Below, one piece after another: positions 11,933-23,876 of a stretch of DNA of 64,000 bases (within the stretch, counting starts at the first letter, position 1; every line of letters starts with the position of its first letter). Source of the stretch: Dysidea avara. Its lineage: Eukaryota > Porifera > Demospongiae > Dictyoceratida > Dysideidae. The stretch lies in NCBI RefSeq assembly GCF_963678975.1, contig NC_089278.1, positions 9,575,479 to 9,639,478 on the forward strand, read 5' to 3'. Both the position numbers and the translations under genes were made by a program. The notes below the pieces were generated by a model. It was not told where the DNA came from, searched no databases, and was given only the letters and a program-made list of their open reading frames with translations.

Positions 11933-14900
11933 TCACTGAAGCCTGTTGCAAATTGTGGAAGGAGCTACCACGTCATAGTACCTTGTCACTGCTTGACCTA
12001 CAATGAAGAGTACTCATGCTTCTTGTTACCACTCATGCACATGCCAACTAACCAGTATTGTAGTAGTCATAGATTGTAACTGGTGGAGACTTGGGGTTCG
12101 TGACTGTAAAGGTCATAACTGCCACTGCCTCAATACATTCTCTTCTTTTACCCACCTAGGAAAAAACTTTAAAAAGAGCTCTACAATGAACTCCTTACTT
12201 CATCAATGTACAGAATTGCTCCATTGCCAGTTTGGTCAGTCCGTTCAACAGTTACTGATGGCTGTCATAACATACAATTGTGATAAATTTTATTGTTGCA
12301 TCACATTTAAAAAAAACAACCTCTTTTGGACCAACAAAGGACCATGACTGGTATGCATATCCTGAAGGCATTTCAAAGTCAAGTAGCGCCATGTTTGAAC
12401 TATTGACTCCATTGTATCTGTAAACAGAGAAATAATATTAACATTAACACTTTATTACACTCTTTAGCATTACTGGAAACACATCTGTAGTGTCAATATT
12501 TCAGCACCGCCATTGCAAACAAATCTGGGGGTGACACTAAGATCAAAGGCGCGTGATGCCTGGCAGCAATCACAACCATGATATTCCAAGACAGCCTATA
12601 GAATAAGGGGTCACAAATGGACTGTCATTTCCAACTAGTACCTGTATGATAGCCCTGCCACTTCCTGACCATTTGACTTCTGCCACTCCAGGTACAGACA
12701 TCTATAAAATATCATCTCACTGACAATTTATAAATTGTGTATAGCATAACACACCTCATAGGTTGTCTTTGTGTACCGGGTTTCGTTAGTTATCTGTAAC
12801 GTATTGTCTTCTTTATTTGGGAGGTCAATGTTGATTGTCAGTGACAGTTCTTTACTAAATGAAAGCTCAGCCACTTGTGTCAAAGCTCTAATGGCTACAA
12901 CACTATCCTACATCACAAAGAAATACAGTGAAAAGACTGGACTATAGCTCCATTGTGAGGTATTACCTGTGACGAACTGAAGATGCCAAATCTGTTTTTC
13001 TGTTTTGCTAGCCATGAAGCTAGACAGAAGACATATTCATCATTTTCACTATTAAGCAAAGCAAGCAGAGTGTAAGCAGTGATCTCTGTGCATGTTGAAG
13101 AAGCAGTGGATTGAGAAGGACCAGAGCATTCATCATCACTATCGTCTTCACTGTTGTCACCACACTCATTACAAATATAACAAGTGCCATCTAGTGAAGA
13201 ATATAGCATGCCAATAATAGTACACTCTTAGAGAGACATTATGGTCTTAGAAGACTCCGTACCAGATTGACGTTGTATTCTAGTCTTCAATTCCTCTATC
13301 ATTTCACTGCGACTGCGTGCAACACTTCTGTCAGTTGGCTGTTCTGCTAGTGCACATGCTGCTAATGCAATTCCATAGCTGCACAGTTTTTCTTTATTGC
13401 TAGTGTAATTTCTCCATACTTCTATCAAGTAACTGGTGGCATTAGCAATTTGTCTATCAACCTGTATATGGGACAGATGTATATATAGTATATGCAGCAG
13501 CTATCTCTTTACTGTGAGTCCTTCGAAACTGTTTGTGTAACTCTTGAGTGCTTTTAATGTGAATCCTGTTAGAGCAAATTCACCGCCATCAAATCCCTGC
13601 ATCAGTCATAGTACAATACTGTTATTTGATGTATGGTGACAAACCAATAATTGGTAATTATGTACTTGTCCAATTCTGGGGAAAGCTCCATTCTTACGCT
13701 GTTGCCTCATGAGGTATCTTACTGCAGCGTTCACTACTGCTTGATCCGCAATATCTCCACAGTCTATTCAAACAACACTTGTACAATTGTACACACATAC
13801 TGTTGTTAGCAAACCTTCTAGGGCTCCAGGTATATCAGAGAAGACTTGTACAGCTGCTGAAGTTAGCCTGGTAGTGCGAACTCTTTGACTTTTGCTGTAT
13901 ACAGTGTACACCTTACCATAGACTTGGTTGTCCACCATTCCATATACTGAAATATCCCCCAATGGCTTGATAGTTGAGTTGTCGCTGATAACCTGGTGTC
14001 ATCATAGGGAGGGATAGGTATCAGTAAACATTGTTTATTTTTTCACCTGTTTGTAGATTGAAGCACACTCTAATTGCTGAATGCTCTGGCAACCCTTCGG
14101 TCTCTTGTAGGTATTTAGCCACAACAGTATTTAGTGCCAACTTGACAAGATTTTGTTCTCCACAACCCGATGGGAGTATTAGGAGGTTGGTAAGATTAGG
14201 TGGAGATGCAATGTCACCTAAGTGTAGAATAAATTTTTCTGATTGACATTCTTAATTTCTCACCAGTAATAGAGATTGATGCTTTTTGTGAGCCAGGAAT
14301 GTGGCAATCAGGTAACTGTCGGAAATCAAACAATGCACTGGATTCTTCTTCAGTACCTAACAATATATGATTAGTTATAGTATCAAAATAGCATTTTACC
14401 CACCATTTATGACCATATTAGTGGTATTCACTTGTTTCACACAGCCAGGCTAAATTGTCATACATTTAACAGTCACATTCATGGTGTACTTACTATCTAT
14501 GTTACCTTAACAAACAGTATCTTTTGTACTGAATCTTGTGCATCTGAAGATGTGGTTGTTGCTGTGATTCTGATTGGGAAGTTTCCTACTCCAAGAGCCT
14601 TTAGCTGCATGGTGAATGGCCTACTAGAACCAGCGGAAACTCTGAACCTTCTGGGTATTTCATCTTTGTTCAGCAACACTAGACTATCATCAACCTTCAC
14701 TTGTAGTCTGACCTATATTTATATACAATATCAATAATGATAAATTTAGTCTGATGTGCGAACCTTTACACGCTTAGAAAGAAAATTGAATACTAGTGGT
14801 ACAATAGTGACCTCCTCCTCATAGTTAATACTAAATGGTAGCTCAAGAGAAACAAAAAATGGTTTGGCAACTGTAAGAGAAGTCTGAGCAGCAATTCCCA

Positions 14901-17900
14901 AGCCATTTGTTGTAGAGAATGCGAATGCTTCGGCGACCCATGAAGTAATGGTATCAGGAACAATAGATTCAATTGACAACATCCCAGTGGAGCTACAGCA
15001 GTCATAAACCAAGATGATACAACAGTCTCATTATTGTAAGTCTTACTCAGTGTGATTCACTTGGAATATCCATGTTTCAGGGAAGAAGGTACGAGTACGT
15101 GGAGATGGTGAGTCATCAGATGGGGCTGGTGTTGTTACTTTTGTACGTTCCTCAGTTAGATCAGGTACAAGTCCAGGTTGTCCAGGTGGTCGCCGATCAA
15201 AAATAGCTATTAAAATATTAAATTAATTAATTCCACCATTATTGTTACTTACTTGGAGGGGGAGTAGTGGGTCTAACAGGAGCTATTGGTTGGAACATGT
15301 TACTTCGCATACTGACTCCTGCAAGCTGGTGACAGAATACCACAATACAACTATACTAATATATTCAAGTTAACATACCAAGAAAAAGTTACGGGAAGAA
15401 ATCTTTGTGGGTTCTTGACACGCAGTAGGACAGCATTGACCAGTAGACTCCGCTGGGCAGGTGCTATCAATACTAGTCAAGGAACCTCTTGTTAGCGACT
15501 TTAACCTTTCACAAACCTATTCACAGTTCAATTTAACAACCATCAATTGTGTGCATGCATGTCTACTAACGTTATTAGATTCCAGTGACTTGCATGCATC
15601 AGCTAACAGAGTCAAACTGGTATCAATTACTCCAACTAACACAGGAGTGTCGGCATCAGCCATAGTAGTTATACTAATATCATCCCCTGGTTGAGCAGAA
15701 TCTTTGCTAAAGCTTACATTAACCTGGAGAATATTACAAGTCTAGACAACTGGATATGATTGTGTTACCTTGTGCTTAAATTCACACATCACTTTCACTT
15801 CAATCATGTCAGCAACTAGTTCACCATCTTCACGGGCAAAGAATGCCAACAGTTTGAAGCCAGGTACTAGGTCGTAGCTGATGGTAATGGTAAATTCATG
15901 TTTATGTACTGCTGTATCTACTACTGCAGTAGTGTAGTTTACTACATTAGCCTGACTGACAGTCTATTACAAGGCAATATTTTAGTTAGTAACATATCTG
16001 AATATAGAGCCACCAACCATTATGTGAAGAATTTTAAATCGAAATGTTGACTGAGCAGTGAAACTTGCCAATTCACCAACCTACATCATTTCAGTACTAC
16101 AGTAAAGTTTATTCAGTGAACAGAGCTGGTTACCTCATAAATGTCCTTTACAATTTTTTCTGTGACCTGCAGAAAACTTCCTGATGGAGAATATAGTGGT
16201 GCTGGGGATATACATAGTCTAGTTTCTTCACAAGATTGGACTTCTTCTGAAACTGTAGCCTGTAATTGTCATAGGTTAAATAATAACATCAGCTGTTACT
16301 TTGGTAATCTTACTTTCACTTGCAAACAGTTGGCATTGGCTGGAACAGATATTGGTACAACAGCTATCCCAGACTCGTCAGTATTCAGGTCATCATTGTA
16401 CAACACGTTGTCATTGTTGTTGATGGTTGCTCTGATTTTCACTGCTACATTTCCAGCAACAGAACCATCAGGATATGCTGCTTTGACCTGAATATAGTGA
16501 CACTAAATTGTGCCAAGTTGTCTACTCAGCTTACTCTAGCCATATAGGGTAGCCCTGGTCGGAATGATCTTGGAGTTCCTTCAGCAAATGACAAGGTTAC
16601 AGGATTTGCTACTAGAGGGATGACCATCTCTGTGGATTGTGTAGTGCCCCTTCCTGCCTCTGCCACTTCAGCAGTTATTTTGATGGTTGACTTTACACAG
16701 AATGGATCAAATCGATATCGCACTATCCTCTGATACTCTTCTGTATTTACTGTGAATGAGTACTTCCCTCTCTTCTACATGTATATCAAGTAAATGACAT
16801 ATAGTTCAGCATACTGTACAATGTATTACATTTAGTTGAGCAACAACTTGTGAAAACATGAAGGATTCTCTCCTTCCAGAAGCCTCCAGGGTGAAGTTTA
16901 ATGTAACAGTACCATTTACTGGTTCTCCAAATGTATACCTGAACAACAAGATCAAACACAAGTAAATTCATCACAAATTGATTGTTGCTGTAGTTACATG
17001 CATGTAAGTGTCATCTAGCTGTCAATCAACTATTATATTATGGATTCAACTGAGAATCCTTTTGTACAGTATTCTGACCACTTTGTATAGACCGTATTCC
17101 AAATGGTGTCAGTCGAATTTTCTATTTGAGGGATTCTTATATTTTCGAGTATTATCACCAATGGCGATCAATTTGAAGATTGATATAGAGGCTAACAAAC
17201 TAGATATCGAGGCAAAATTACCAGGTTTGCTTATTACAGCAAAGAAACAATAGTTTTTCTTCTAAACTTTGAAAACCAGCTGAAAATTTCTAACCCGGCG
17301 TTAGGGAATAGATTTTATACCCTTATAACTGTACCTGTTAGTTTTAGGTCAATATCTTCTTCCAGGATTGAATAGCGATTTGAATCTTATTAAGCCCCAT
17401 TGGAACTCTCACTCGAAATTGTTAGAATACCCCAAATAACCGCAGCCATTTTATTTCGTGACGTCATTTGGAATACGGTCTATTTATTCATTTTCTGTTA
17501 TTTTTAAAAAAATTTTTGAAGACCATGAGAGGTGTAAATACGTACAATGTTCTACAGTAACATGTGATGTTAAAACATATAGCTACTCCACATTGTCCAC
17601 AGTGGTATCCACACTGTGTAGGAAAACTTATTTACCAAGCTTTTGTGAGCTATCAACAAGTACTATGATAGTGCTATCTGTGAAGTTTGACTGACTGTGT
17701 TATCAATCAAGTGTGCATGAACAATGCATTTGCTTACTTGGAGGATACCATCCCTCTGATTGCAGCATCACTTCTTTCAATCCTGTTGGGTCCAGTTAGC
17801 TCCACAGAAAACCTTGGCAGAACTAAAGTGCAAGTAAAACAGTACAATTATCATGTCGTTTCTAATCTTACCAAACTCCTTAACTTCAAACTTGCATGTT

Positions 17901-19091
17901 TCACTTCGAAATCCTAGATAGTATCCACAACTACCCCTGTCTATCTGTAGTAAGGTCTGTAGGTACCCACTGAATAGACTGTACAATCAGCTTACCTCCT
18001 CAGTCACAATAATTGTCCATTCTCCAAACCGTGGCTCATCTGACAGTGGAAATTCTAGGCATGCAATTCCTGATTTTCCTATCTCAACATTTTCCCATGT
18101 CATAATGTTTCTAGATGCAGCTCCCCATGTTACAGATCTGGCATCCTGGTAACACATATACACAGCATGTACACAGTAATTGTATTATGACTCTCTCAAA
18201 GCTGTGAATGTAGACATAACAATTAATTTACAACAGGCTATTGTATTAGTACAGACCAACTAAACCACATTATTAAATCATCACTTACCGTCACTCGCAC
18301 ATCAACCTGCAAAAAGAAAGAAAAAAAAATGTAAACACCACCCACCTTCCTTTGACAACACTACCACTCACAGTAGCAGCAGTTGGTAACAAGTTTGCAT
18401 CCACAGAAACTACACAAAATTCAACTGTGTGGGAGGATGAGACATGACACAGTCACATATTTTACACGCATACAAATACCAGTTTGTGATGGCTTGTAAA
18501 TTGGCTTGTCGGTTTTAACAAACAGGTAACCTCTATTAGTCAAAGAGACAAATTGTCTGTTGAGAAATGTTATAGAGCCATTGTCTGCGGACACAGTGAA
18601 GTAGAACCGCCTGTCTGCTAACTGTGCTGAATCAGGCATCTAATAAAAACCAGTTGACATGTGGTCAGACAATTTAATACAAAGCAAACTACTACTACTC
18701 ACTTGAACTTTGAGCTTTACAGGTTCACCTATGGATTAGGTCAAGGTAAATTTTATAAATTATAGATAATTCCATACCATACCATTTCTGGCAACAGCAG
18801 TGTCTTTTGAGAACTGATGGTCTTCACACCTAGGGCGAGTATTCCTACTACAGCGACATTCTGTATAATAGAGGTTTGCCTCTACAAGGAATTGCTCAAC
18901 ATTATCATCATAGATGGTAATGGTAACTGTCTCCTCTGAACCAACACTGAATGTGTTGGGCAGAAACAACACATGCCTATTTTATTGAAAATATATATAA
19001 AATAGCAGCAATAAAATTATACATACGGTGGAGTGTCTTGTCCTTGTACTACAGCAATCAGTACTGCACTAACCAAAAGGAGCTTGAACAT
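11933..19091 (-). CDS. Thioester-containing protein of the alpha-2-macroglobulin/CD109/complement C3 superfamily
   Basis: The start ATG (19089-19091) opens a signal peptide (MFKLLLVSAVLIAVVQGQ). About 30 short exons follow. Early ones contain macroglobulin domains, including KTDKPIYKPSQTG (about 18480-18520), a hallmark of the superfamily. Near 15300-15420 is a cysteine-poor, proline-rich stretch preceded by CCPTAC. FFPETWIFQ (about 15065-15090) is the conserved motif after the bait or processing region. The thioester GCGEQ is intact at 14153-14167, followed by NLVKLALNTVVAKYL. The exons at 12350-12430 and below form the receptor-binding domain (NMALLDFEMPSGY, then VTIYDYYNT), and the protein ends with TRYYDVVAPSTIC and a stop at 11933. 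Such proteins are secreted or GPI-anchored and bind covalently to microbes or proteases. No anaphylatoxin domain or C345C tail was seen, so it is TEP/A2M-like rather than C3-like. Confidence 0.93.
17088..17482. mobile_element. MITE with TAGACCGTATTCCAAATG ends, in a TEP intron
   Basis: The ends TAGACCGTATTCCAAATG and CATTTGGAATACGGTCTA are perfect 18 bp inverted repeats bounded by TA, as in Tc1/mariner-type MITEs. The interior (about 360 bp) has no transposase. The open frame at 17008-17253 starts before and runs into this element and is not part of the TEP protein. Confidence 0.85.
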
Positions 19092-20782
19092 CTTGACTTG
19101 GGGCTCCTGGATCACAGTAAAGCCAAAGAAGTTATATTCTAGCTATGTGCTCTTTGTGTCTGTACCAATGCTTTTATAGTGTGGCTAACCAAGCCATAAC
19201 AGTGTTGAATCAGGTGATCATGACATAAACCACAAATTTGCACATGTGGCAGTGATTGATGACTAAAGTCAATGATGACCTTGATGACTTTATAGTGAGC
19301 TCAGAGCTTACATGCACGCAAAACATAAGGTTTGAGCGACCTCATTTTTATTTTATCTCCATGATACAAAAAAATGATTTCTTCTTCCTTACAGATTACT
19401 TTCTTAAGCATAGTGAAATCCTTCAGCTGCTATTTTTAAGTGGTTCAGGTAGCAGTTGACCTTGGTGACAGCACTGTTAGTGTGTGTAGCTATACCAGTC
19501 ATGCTACTGTTACTGGCCAGGCCTTCAGTGAGCTATAGAACAGCTATGGTAAACAGATGTGCCCCTGATATAACATGATGCAAGAAGCCAAGAACACATC
19601 AGGGATTCCCTTTAGTCTGGTTACAATTTCTTATTCATAGTGTTGTAGCAGCACTCCATCACTGTAACCATAGTTTTGTCTATTGTAAGTGATGTATGCA
19701 CTATACCTTAAAAAAGAAAATCACACCATGCAAACTTGACCTATAGCTAGCTACCAGCAGTGTTCCAATACCAGTACTACTTCCATCTTTAAGCAACCAA
19801 TTCAAAAAACTCCCTATACCGAAGCAAAATCTATAAAAAGACTCCAATGCTATTCAGTATTGATGTTTTTTGTTTGAGCCTAAGTAAAATTTTGGACTAG
19901 TGACTTTCAACCCAAAAACATAAATGGAATATGAAATACAGGCAGTATTTGTATATGAATTATGCTGTGAAGTTTATAGCTACTGGACAACTGAGTACCA
20001 CTACTGTGATTATGCATGCAGAGACAGACAAAAAATAGCTATTTTAGTGTTCAAAGACAGATACTGGAGACACATGTAGGGCCACTACATATGGTACTGG
20101 CTCATCTCATGATTTTAAAAGTTGATCTATAGTTTGTTATAGCTACCGACCATACAGGTTAAGTGGAAGCTCTCAGTTCATTATTAGTCTAACAACTAAA
20201 CTTAACTTTTTACTCAAGCACTTGCCATCTCAGGTAACAATAAACTGGCCAACAAGCCTTACAAAAAAAGCAGGTATGCACAGTGTGAATTACAACTGAA
20301 TAGACAAGAAAGGACTTTTCAGGTAAAGGAGTGTATGGGATATGCCTATCTCTACACTAGGATGACCAAGAGTTATCATACCAGGCAGCCCACCTTTTTT
20401 GGCATCCACAAAATCTTGATTACAAAATGAATACTAAGCTAGATCATGTATCGTTCACACGACATTGTGTATAGCAAGCTTACTATCTAACACTGATACA
20501 TACGTTAGAAGAAATTAAATGCCGGCATGCATGATCACAAAAACAATGGCATTGACATCATAGTATTAGTATTAGTGTTACAGGTAAAGAAGGCTCAAGG
20601 AGCCTGTAAAGCCTAATCTGTACAAAAAGAATTTAACAAATTTGTAACTACATAGCAAAAACTTATATACAATAATAGTTAACTAATTAATAATCATAGT
20701 ACTGCATTATAAATTTACAAAATTTTCAAAAATGACAGCTAATTCAACCAACAAAGCAAGGTTTGCTTTGCTTGCTCAGTGG
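19092..20782. other. Spacer between the TEP start and the phosphatase stop
   Basis: AT-rich sequence without a recognisable gene. The first 100-200 bp upstream of 19091 are probably the TEP promoter and 5' untranslated region. The last few hundred bases before 20783 are probably the 3' untranslated region and polyadenylation region of the minus-strand phosphatase. No strong repeat structure was seen in between. Confidence 0.45.
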
Positions 20783-21292
20783 TCAGAAAAAGGCGAATTC
20801 CTCTTCTGTCATGGATACCTTACCATACAACTTCTTTTCGTATTCACACATCTGATGGAAGAATCCAAAGTTTGGTTCACCATTTGGGTGACGATCACGC
20901 ACAAACTTCATAGCCCTTGCCAAAGGCCATCCCTTCTCTTTCATAACATATGCAATTACTATGGTGACTGACCGTGAGATACCAAAGTGGCAATGTACAA
21001 GTACATGTTTATCAGGTCCAGCTTTGTTAATGAACTCTATGCTCTGTTCAAAATTTGACAGAATATCTTCCTTTTCATTGTCATTGATAGGAATGGACAA
21101 GTACTCAATATCAGGCTGTGGGTTGAAGCTAGGGGAAGGAGTGACGTTTAAGACATACTTGATGTTCCTGTCTCTGAGAAACGAAGGGTTGGCAGAGCTT
21201 GCAAAGTTTCCCAGATAAACATGAGGTAGAATTTTGCTTGCAGATGGTCTCTGTCGCTCAGAAACGTTTGCAGGCCAATTTACAGCAGCCAT
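20783..21292 (-). CDS. Dual-specificity protein phosphatase, intronless
   Basis: A single 169-residue frame encodes a complete dual-specificity phosphatase domain. The segment ILPHVYLGNFASSAN opens the fold, YLSIPINDNE supplies the general-acid aspartate loop, and HCHFGISRS is the HCxxGxxRS catalytic signature with nucleophilic cysteine and P-loop arginine, followed by TIVIAYVMKEKGW. The C-terminus (YEKKLYG, then MTEEEFAFF) is short, so there is no rhodanese or CBM domain. It probably dephosphorylates tyrosine and threonine residues, perhaps on MAP kinases, but the substrate cannot be read from the sequence. All other genes here have introns, so an origin by retroposition is possible. The start is 116 bp from the start of the first GST gene on the other strand. 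Confidence 0.93.
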   Translation of the reverse strand: MAAVNWPANVSERQRPSASKILPHVYLGNFASSANPSFLRDRNIKYVLNVTPSPSFNPQPDIEYLSIPINDNEKEDILSNFEQSIEFINKAGPDKHVLVHCHFGISRSVTIVIAYVMKEKGWPLARAMKFVRDRHPNGEPNFGFFHQMCEYEKKLYGKVSMTEEEFAFF

Positions 21293-21408
21293 CGACCCAG
21301 CAAAACCACAATCAAAGCTTCTAAGAAGTAAAGTAGTTGGTGATATAACATTGCGTAATTGACCCTCACGTGATCGACTGTAGAACTGGTCAGCGAAATA
21401 TAATTGTG
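21293..21408. promoter_or_regulatory. Candidate bidirectional promoter: phosphatase (-) and first omega GST (+)
   Basis: Only 116 bp separate the two divergent start codons, so both promoters and both 5' untranslated regions must share this interval or overlap the genes. It includes TCACGTGATCGA, an E-box-like CACGTG core. Function is inferred from geometry alone. Confidence 0.6.
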
Positions 21409-23609
21409 ATGCCTATAACGGAGTTGTACACTACTGAGCCTCCACCAATACCTGCAGGCGTTGATCTTCGTGTGTACAGTAACCCAATATGTCCTTTTGC
21501 ACAGGTAAGCTGGTCTGGTAGTTGCCGGGTAGTTGCTTAATAATAATAATAATAATAATAAAATACGTTCACGTGACACAGAGAGCACATCTGATTTTGG
21601 CTGTCAAGAAGATTCCACACGAGAAAGTGTATATACACTTGGCAAGAAAGCCAGTGTGGTACTTGGGGCTAAATCCCCGTGGACAAGTGCCCTTCATTGA
21701 CCATAGAGGTCAACGACTTCCAGAATCATCACTGGTGTTTGGTCAGTAGCTGTGAAATGTATAAGTTTTAAGATGGATGTCTTTTAGAATATCTTGATGA
21801 TGTTTATGATGGAGTAAAAGTATATGGTACTGATCCGATGAACAAAGCTGCACAGAAACTTTTTGTGCAAGACTTTGAGAAAAAGGTAGGTGAATGTGTG
21901 TTAGCGTTTTGCATTGTAGTTAGGCCACATCCAGCTTTAAGAGCCTGACCTACCCAAAGTTAAAAATGTAAACTGCATTTTAGTAATTGACTATTTACAA
22001 TTTCCCAGCTTGTCAGTAAATCAATTATGGAGGAGAGTGGTTTTTTTTTTTTTCTAATACATTTAACTGATATAGTCTACCCTTGAATATTGATTGCTTG
22101 TAACAAAGTATTGATTAGTTAACCACAATCATGTTGAATGGTGAACAGATAGTAGCTATTAAAGTTGCCATGTTAATGACTTAGGGCTGTACAGTTAGAC
22201 TAAGTACCTGTTGCATTCCAGTGTCATCCATCTGCTGAACAACACATTGGATTCCTATTAAACTTCCATCCTGGCACCTGTGGTTACTTAGTTCCAGCAT
22301 GCATAGTTCCAGTCCCCCTCATCTCTTGTCATTTCTAAAAGCTATGTTCTGGCCCCTTGGCCTCTAGCACATTCAAAACTCTGTACCCTGGCTTGTACTA
22401 TGAAATTTACCTTCACTACATTTTAGAGGTGTACTGATAATCGAATTTGCTATCAGTTAACAGCCTTGTTTTTGCATATCAGTATCAGATCAACAACATG
22501 TGTAAACAAGTAGCAGATACAGATATACATACACATATGGGCACTCATACTCTAGTATAATTTCCTAGCGATGCCTGTTTATGTAATGTCAATTGTTGAT
22601 TAAAGTCAATATGCAGCATGTCCGAGGTTGATCGGCACTGTGATTTGGGATCAGAGACGCACAGTTTTGTATAGTAGGTATACTCTAATAGAACAGTTAT
22701 ACTCTAAACATTGTTGCTTTGTTGTTGTAAAATAGCTTAAAGTCCTATTCAGTTTTACATCACACATACATCACTCTCTACACCATTGTCTGAAAATGCT
22801 CTCAAATGAAATCTCACGCTGCCATTTTTCTGAAGGGGCATGCCCTCCAACCCCCCATTGCATGCAAGTATGCTTCACGGGTGGTAACCATGATCAGACC
22901 TCACAAACTCATCACTTGGCCTGACTTCCCATTTATTTCTTCCACTGGTCATTAGATTAGTGATCCTAAAAGGTTGGTCGCCACACTGATTGACAATCAA
23001 GGCAATAGCAGATCAAATTATCAGGTCAAATACGAGACAACAGATAAAGTCAAGTCTTGTCAAGTTAGAATTCCTTCAAGACCAAATTGTACTCGCATCC
23101 TATCTGTGCTACCAGCAGTGGTCTACATTGGTCTATTTTGTAAGAGGTGTATTGCTAGTATGGTATACAAACTGTATTATGAAATAGTTTTGGTGTAATT
23201 CTCTTTGTAGTTCATAGGTCCATTCTATTCAGTTCCTCGGGGTAACAATGTTGAGGAGAACATTGCTTCAATGATCACTATAATAAATAAGATGGAGGAG
23301 TTACTTAAAGAGAGCAGCTTTCTTTTTGGCGACAAGCCATTAGCAGCCGACTACTTGGTCTGGCCTCATGTTGAGCGGCTACCTGGAATACAGATGTTCT
23401 GTGACAAGTTACAAGAAGCCATCACCAGAGACAAATTCCCAGTGTTTTACGGGTGGATGGATCGGATGCTAGCTGATGAGGCAGTGAAGGCGACTAGTCG
23501 CACTCCACAACAACACTGTGACTTCATGAAATTGTATTCTTCTGGTGGCGAGCATGTGTATGACTTGGATGGAAAGGACTACACTATACATGCCAGGAAA
23601 GAAAAGTGA
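21409..23609 (+). CDS. GSTO: Omega-class glutathione S-transferase, copy 1 (4 exons)
   Basis: Exons read as 21409-21504, 21582-21741, 21788-21885 and 23211-23609. The N-terminal thioredoxin-fold domain has the omega-class extension and active-site NPICPFAQR, with the catalytic cysteine at residue 28 (human GSTO1 has CPFA with Cys32). It is followed by NPRGQVPFIDHRGQRLPES, the glutathione-binding cis-proline and serine region. The last exon encodes the all-helical C-terminal domain with FLFGDKPLAADYLVWPHVERL. Omega GSTs act as thioltransferases and dehydroascorbate or methylarsonate reductases in the cytosol (family knowledge). Intron 3 is long (about 1.3 kb) and contains a copy of the dispersed TACTCTAATAGA motif at 22681. 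The frame is intact throughout. Confidence 0.95.
22681..22698 (+). repeat. Dispersed TACTCTAATAGARCAGT motif, example copy
   Basis: One of more than ten copies in the window. Plus-strand copies: about 7595, 10406, 11465, 22681, 43225 and 47620, with weaker ones at 10440, 30735 and 43143-43170. Minus-strand copies: about 28747, 28769, 50277, 50898 and 50922. The longest versions add AAGATTGAGA or GATCAATA on the 5' side. No spacing rule was found, so it is not a CRISPR-type array. Confidence 0.85.
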
Positions 23610-23876
23610 CATTAAAAATTTTGGACTTGTTTAGTCATACGTACTTCATTCATAGTGTTATTCATTTAGTGTGATAGTCTTTCACTCATCACTTTGTGTA
23701 TCCTTTGTTTATGTAGAAAGTAAGTGACTGGGTGAATGCTTCTATTATAAGTGGCATCACCCCTAGTCACACTAAAACGTTACGTGGCGGGCGGCGCCAT
23801 TGTGATTAATGTAAAGGTCACGTGAGGTTCTAAATACTTTTTCACGTGATTTAGTATTGTTAGCGAATTTTCCGAG

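Noticed and set aside
17008-17253. 81-residue open frame inside the TEP gene region
   Set aside because: It is on the opposite strand, overlaps the MITE at 17088-17482 and has no family similarity.
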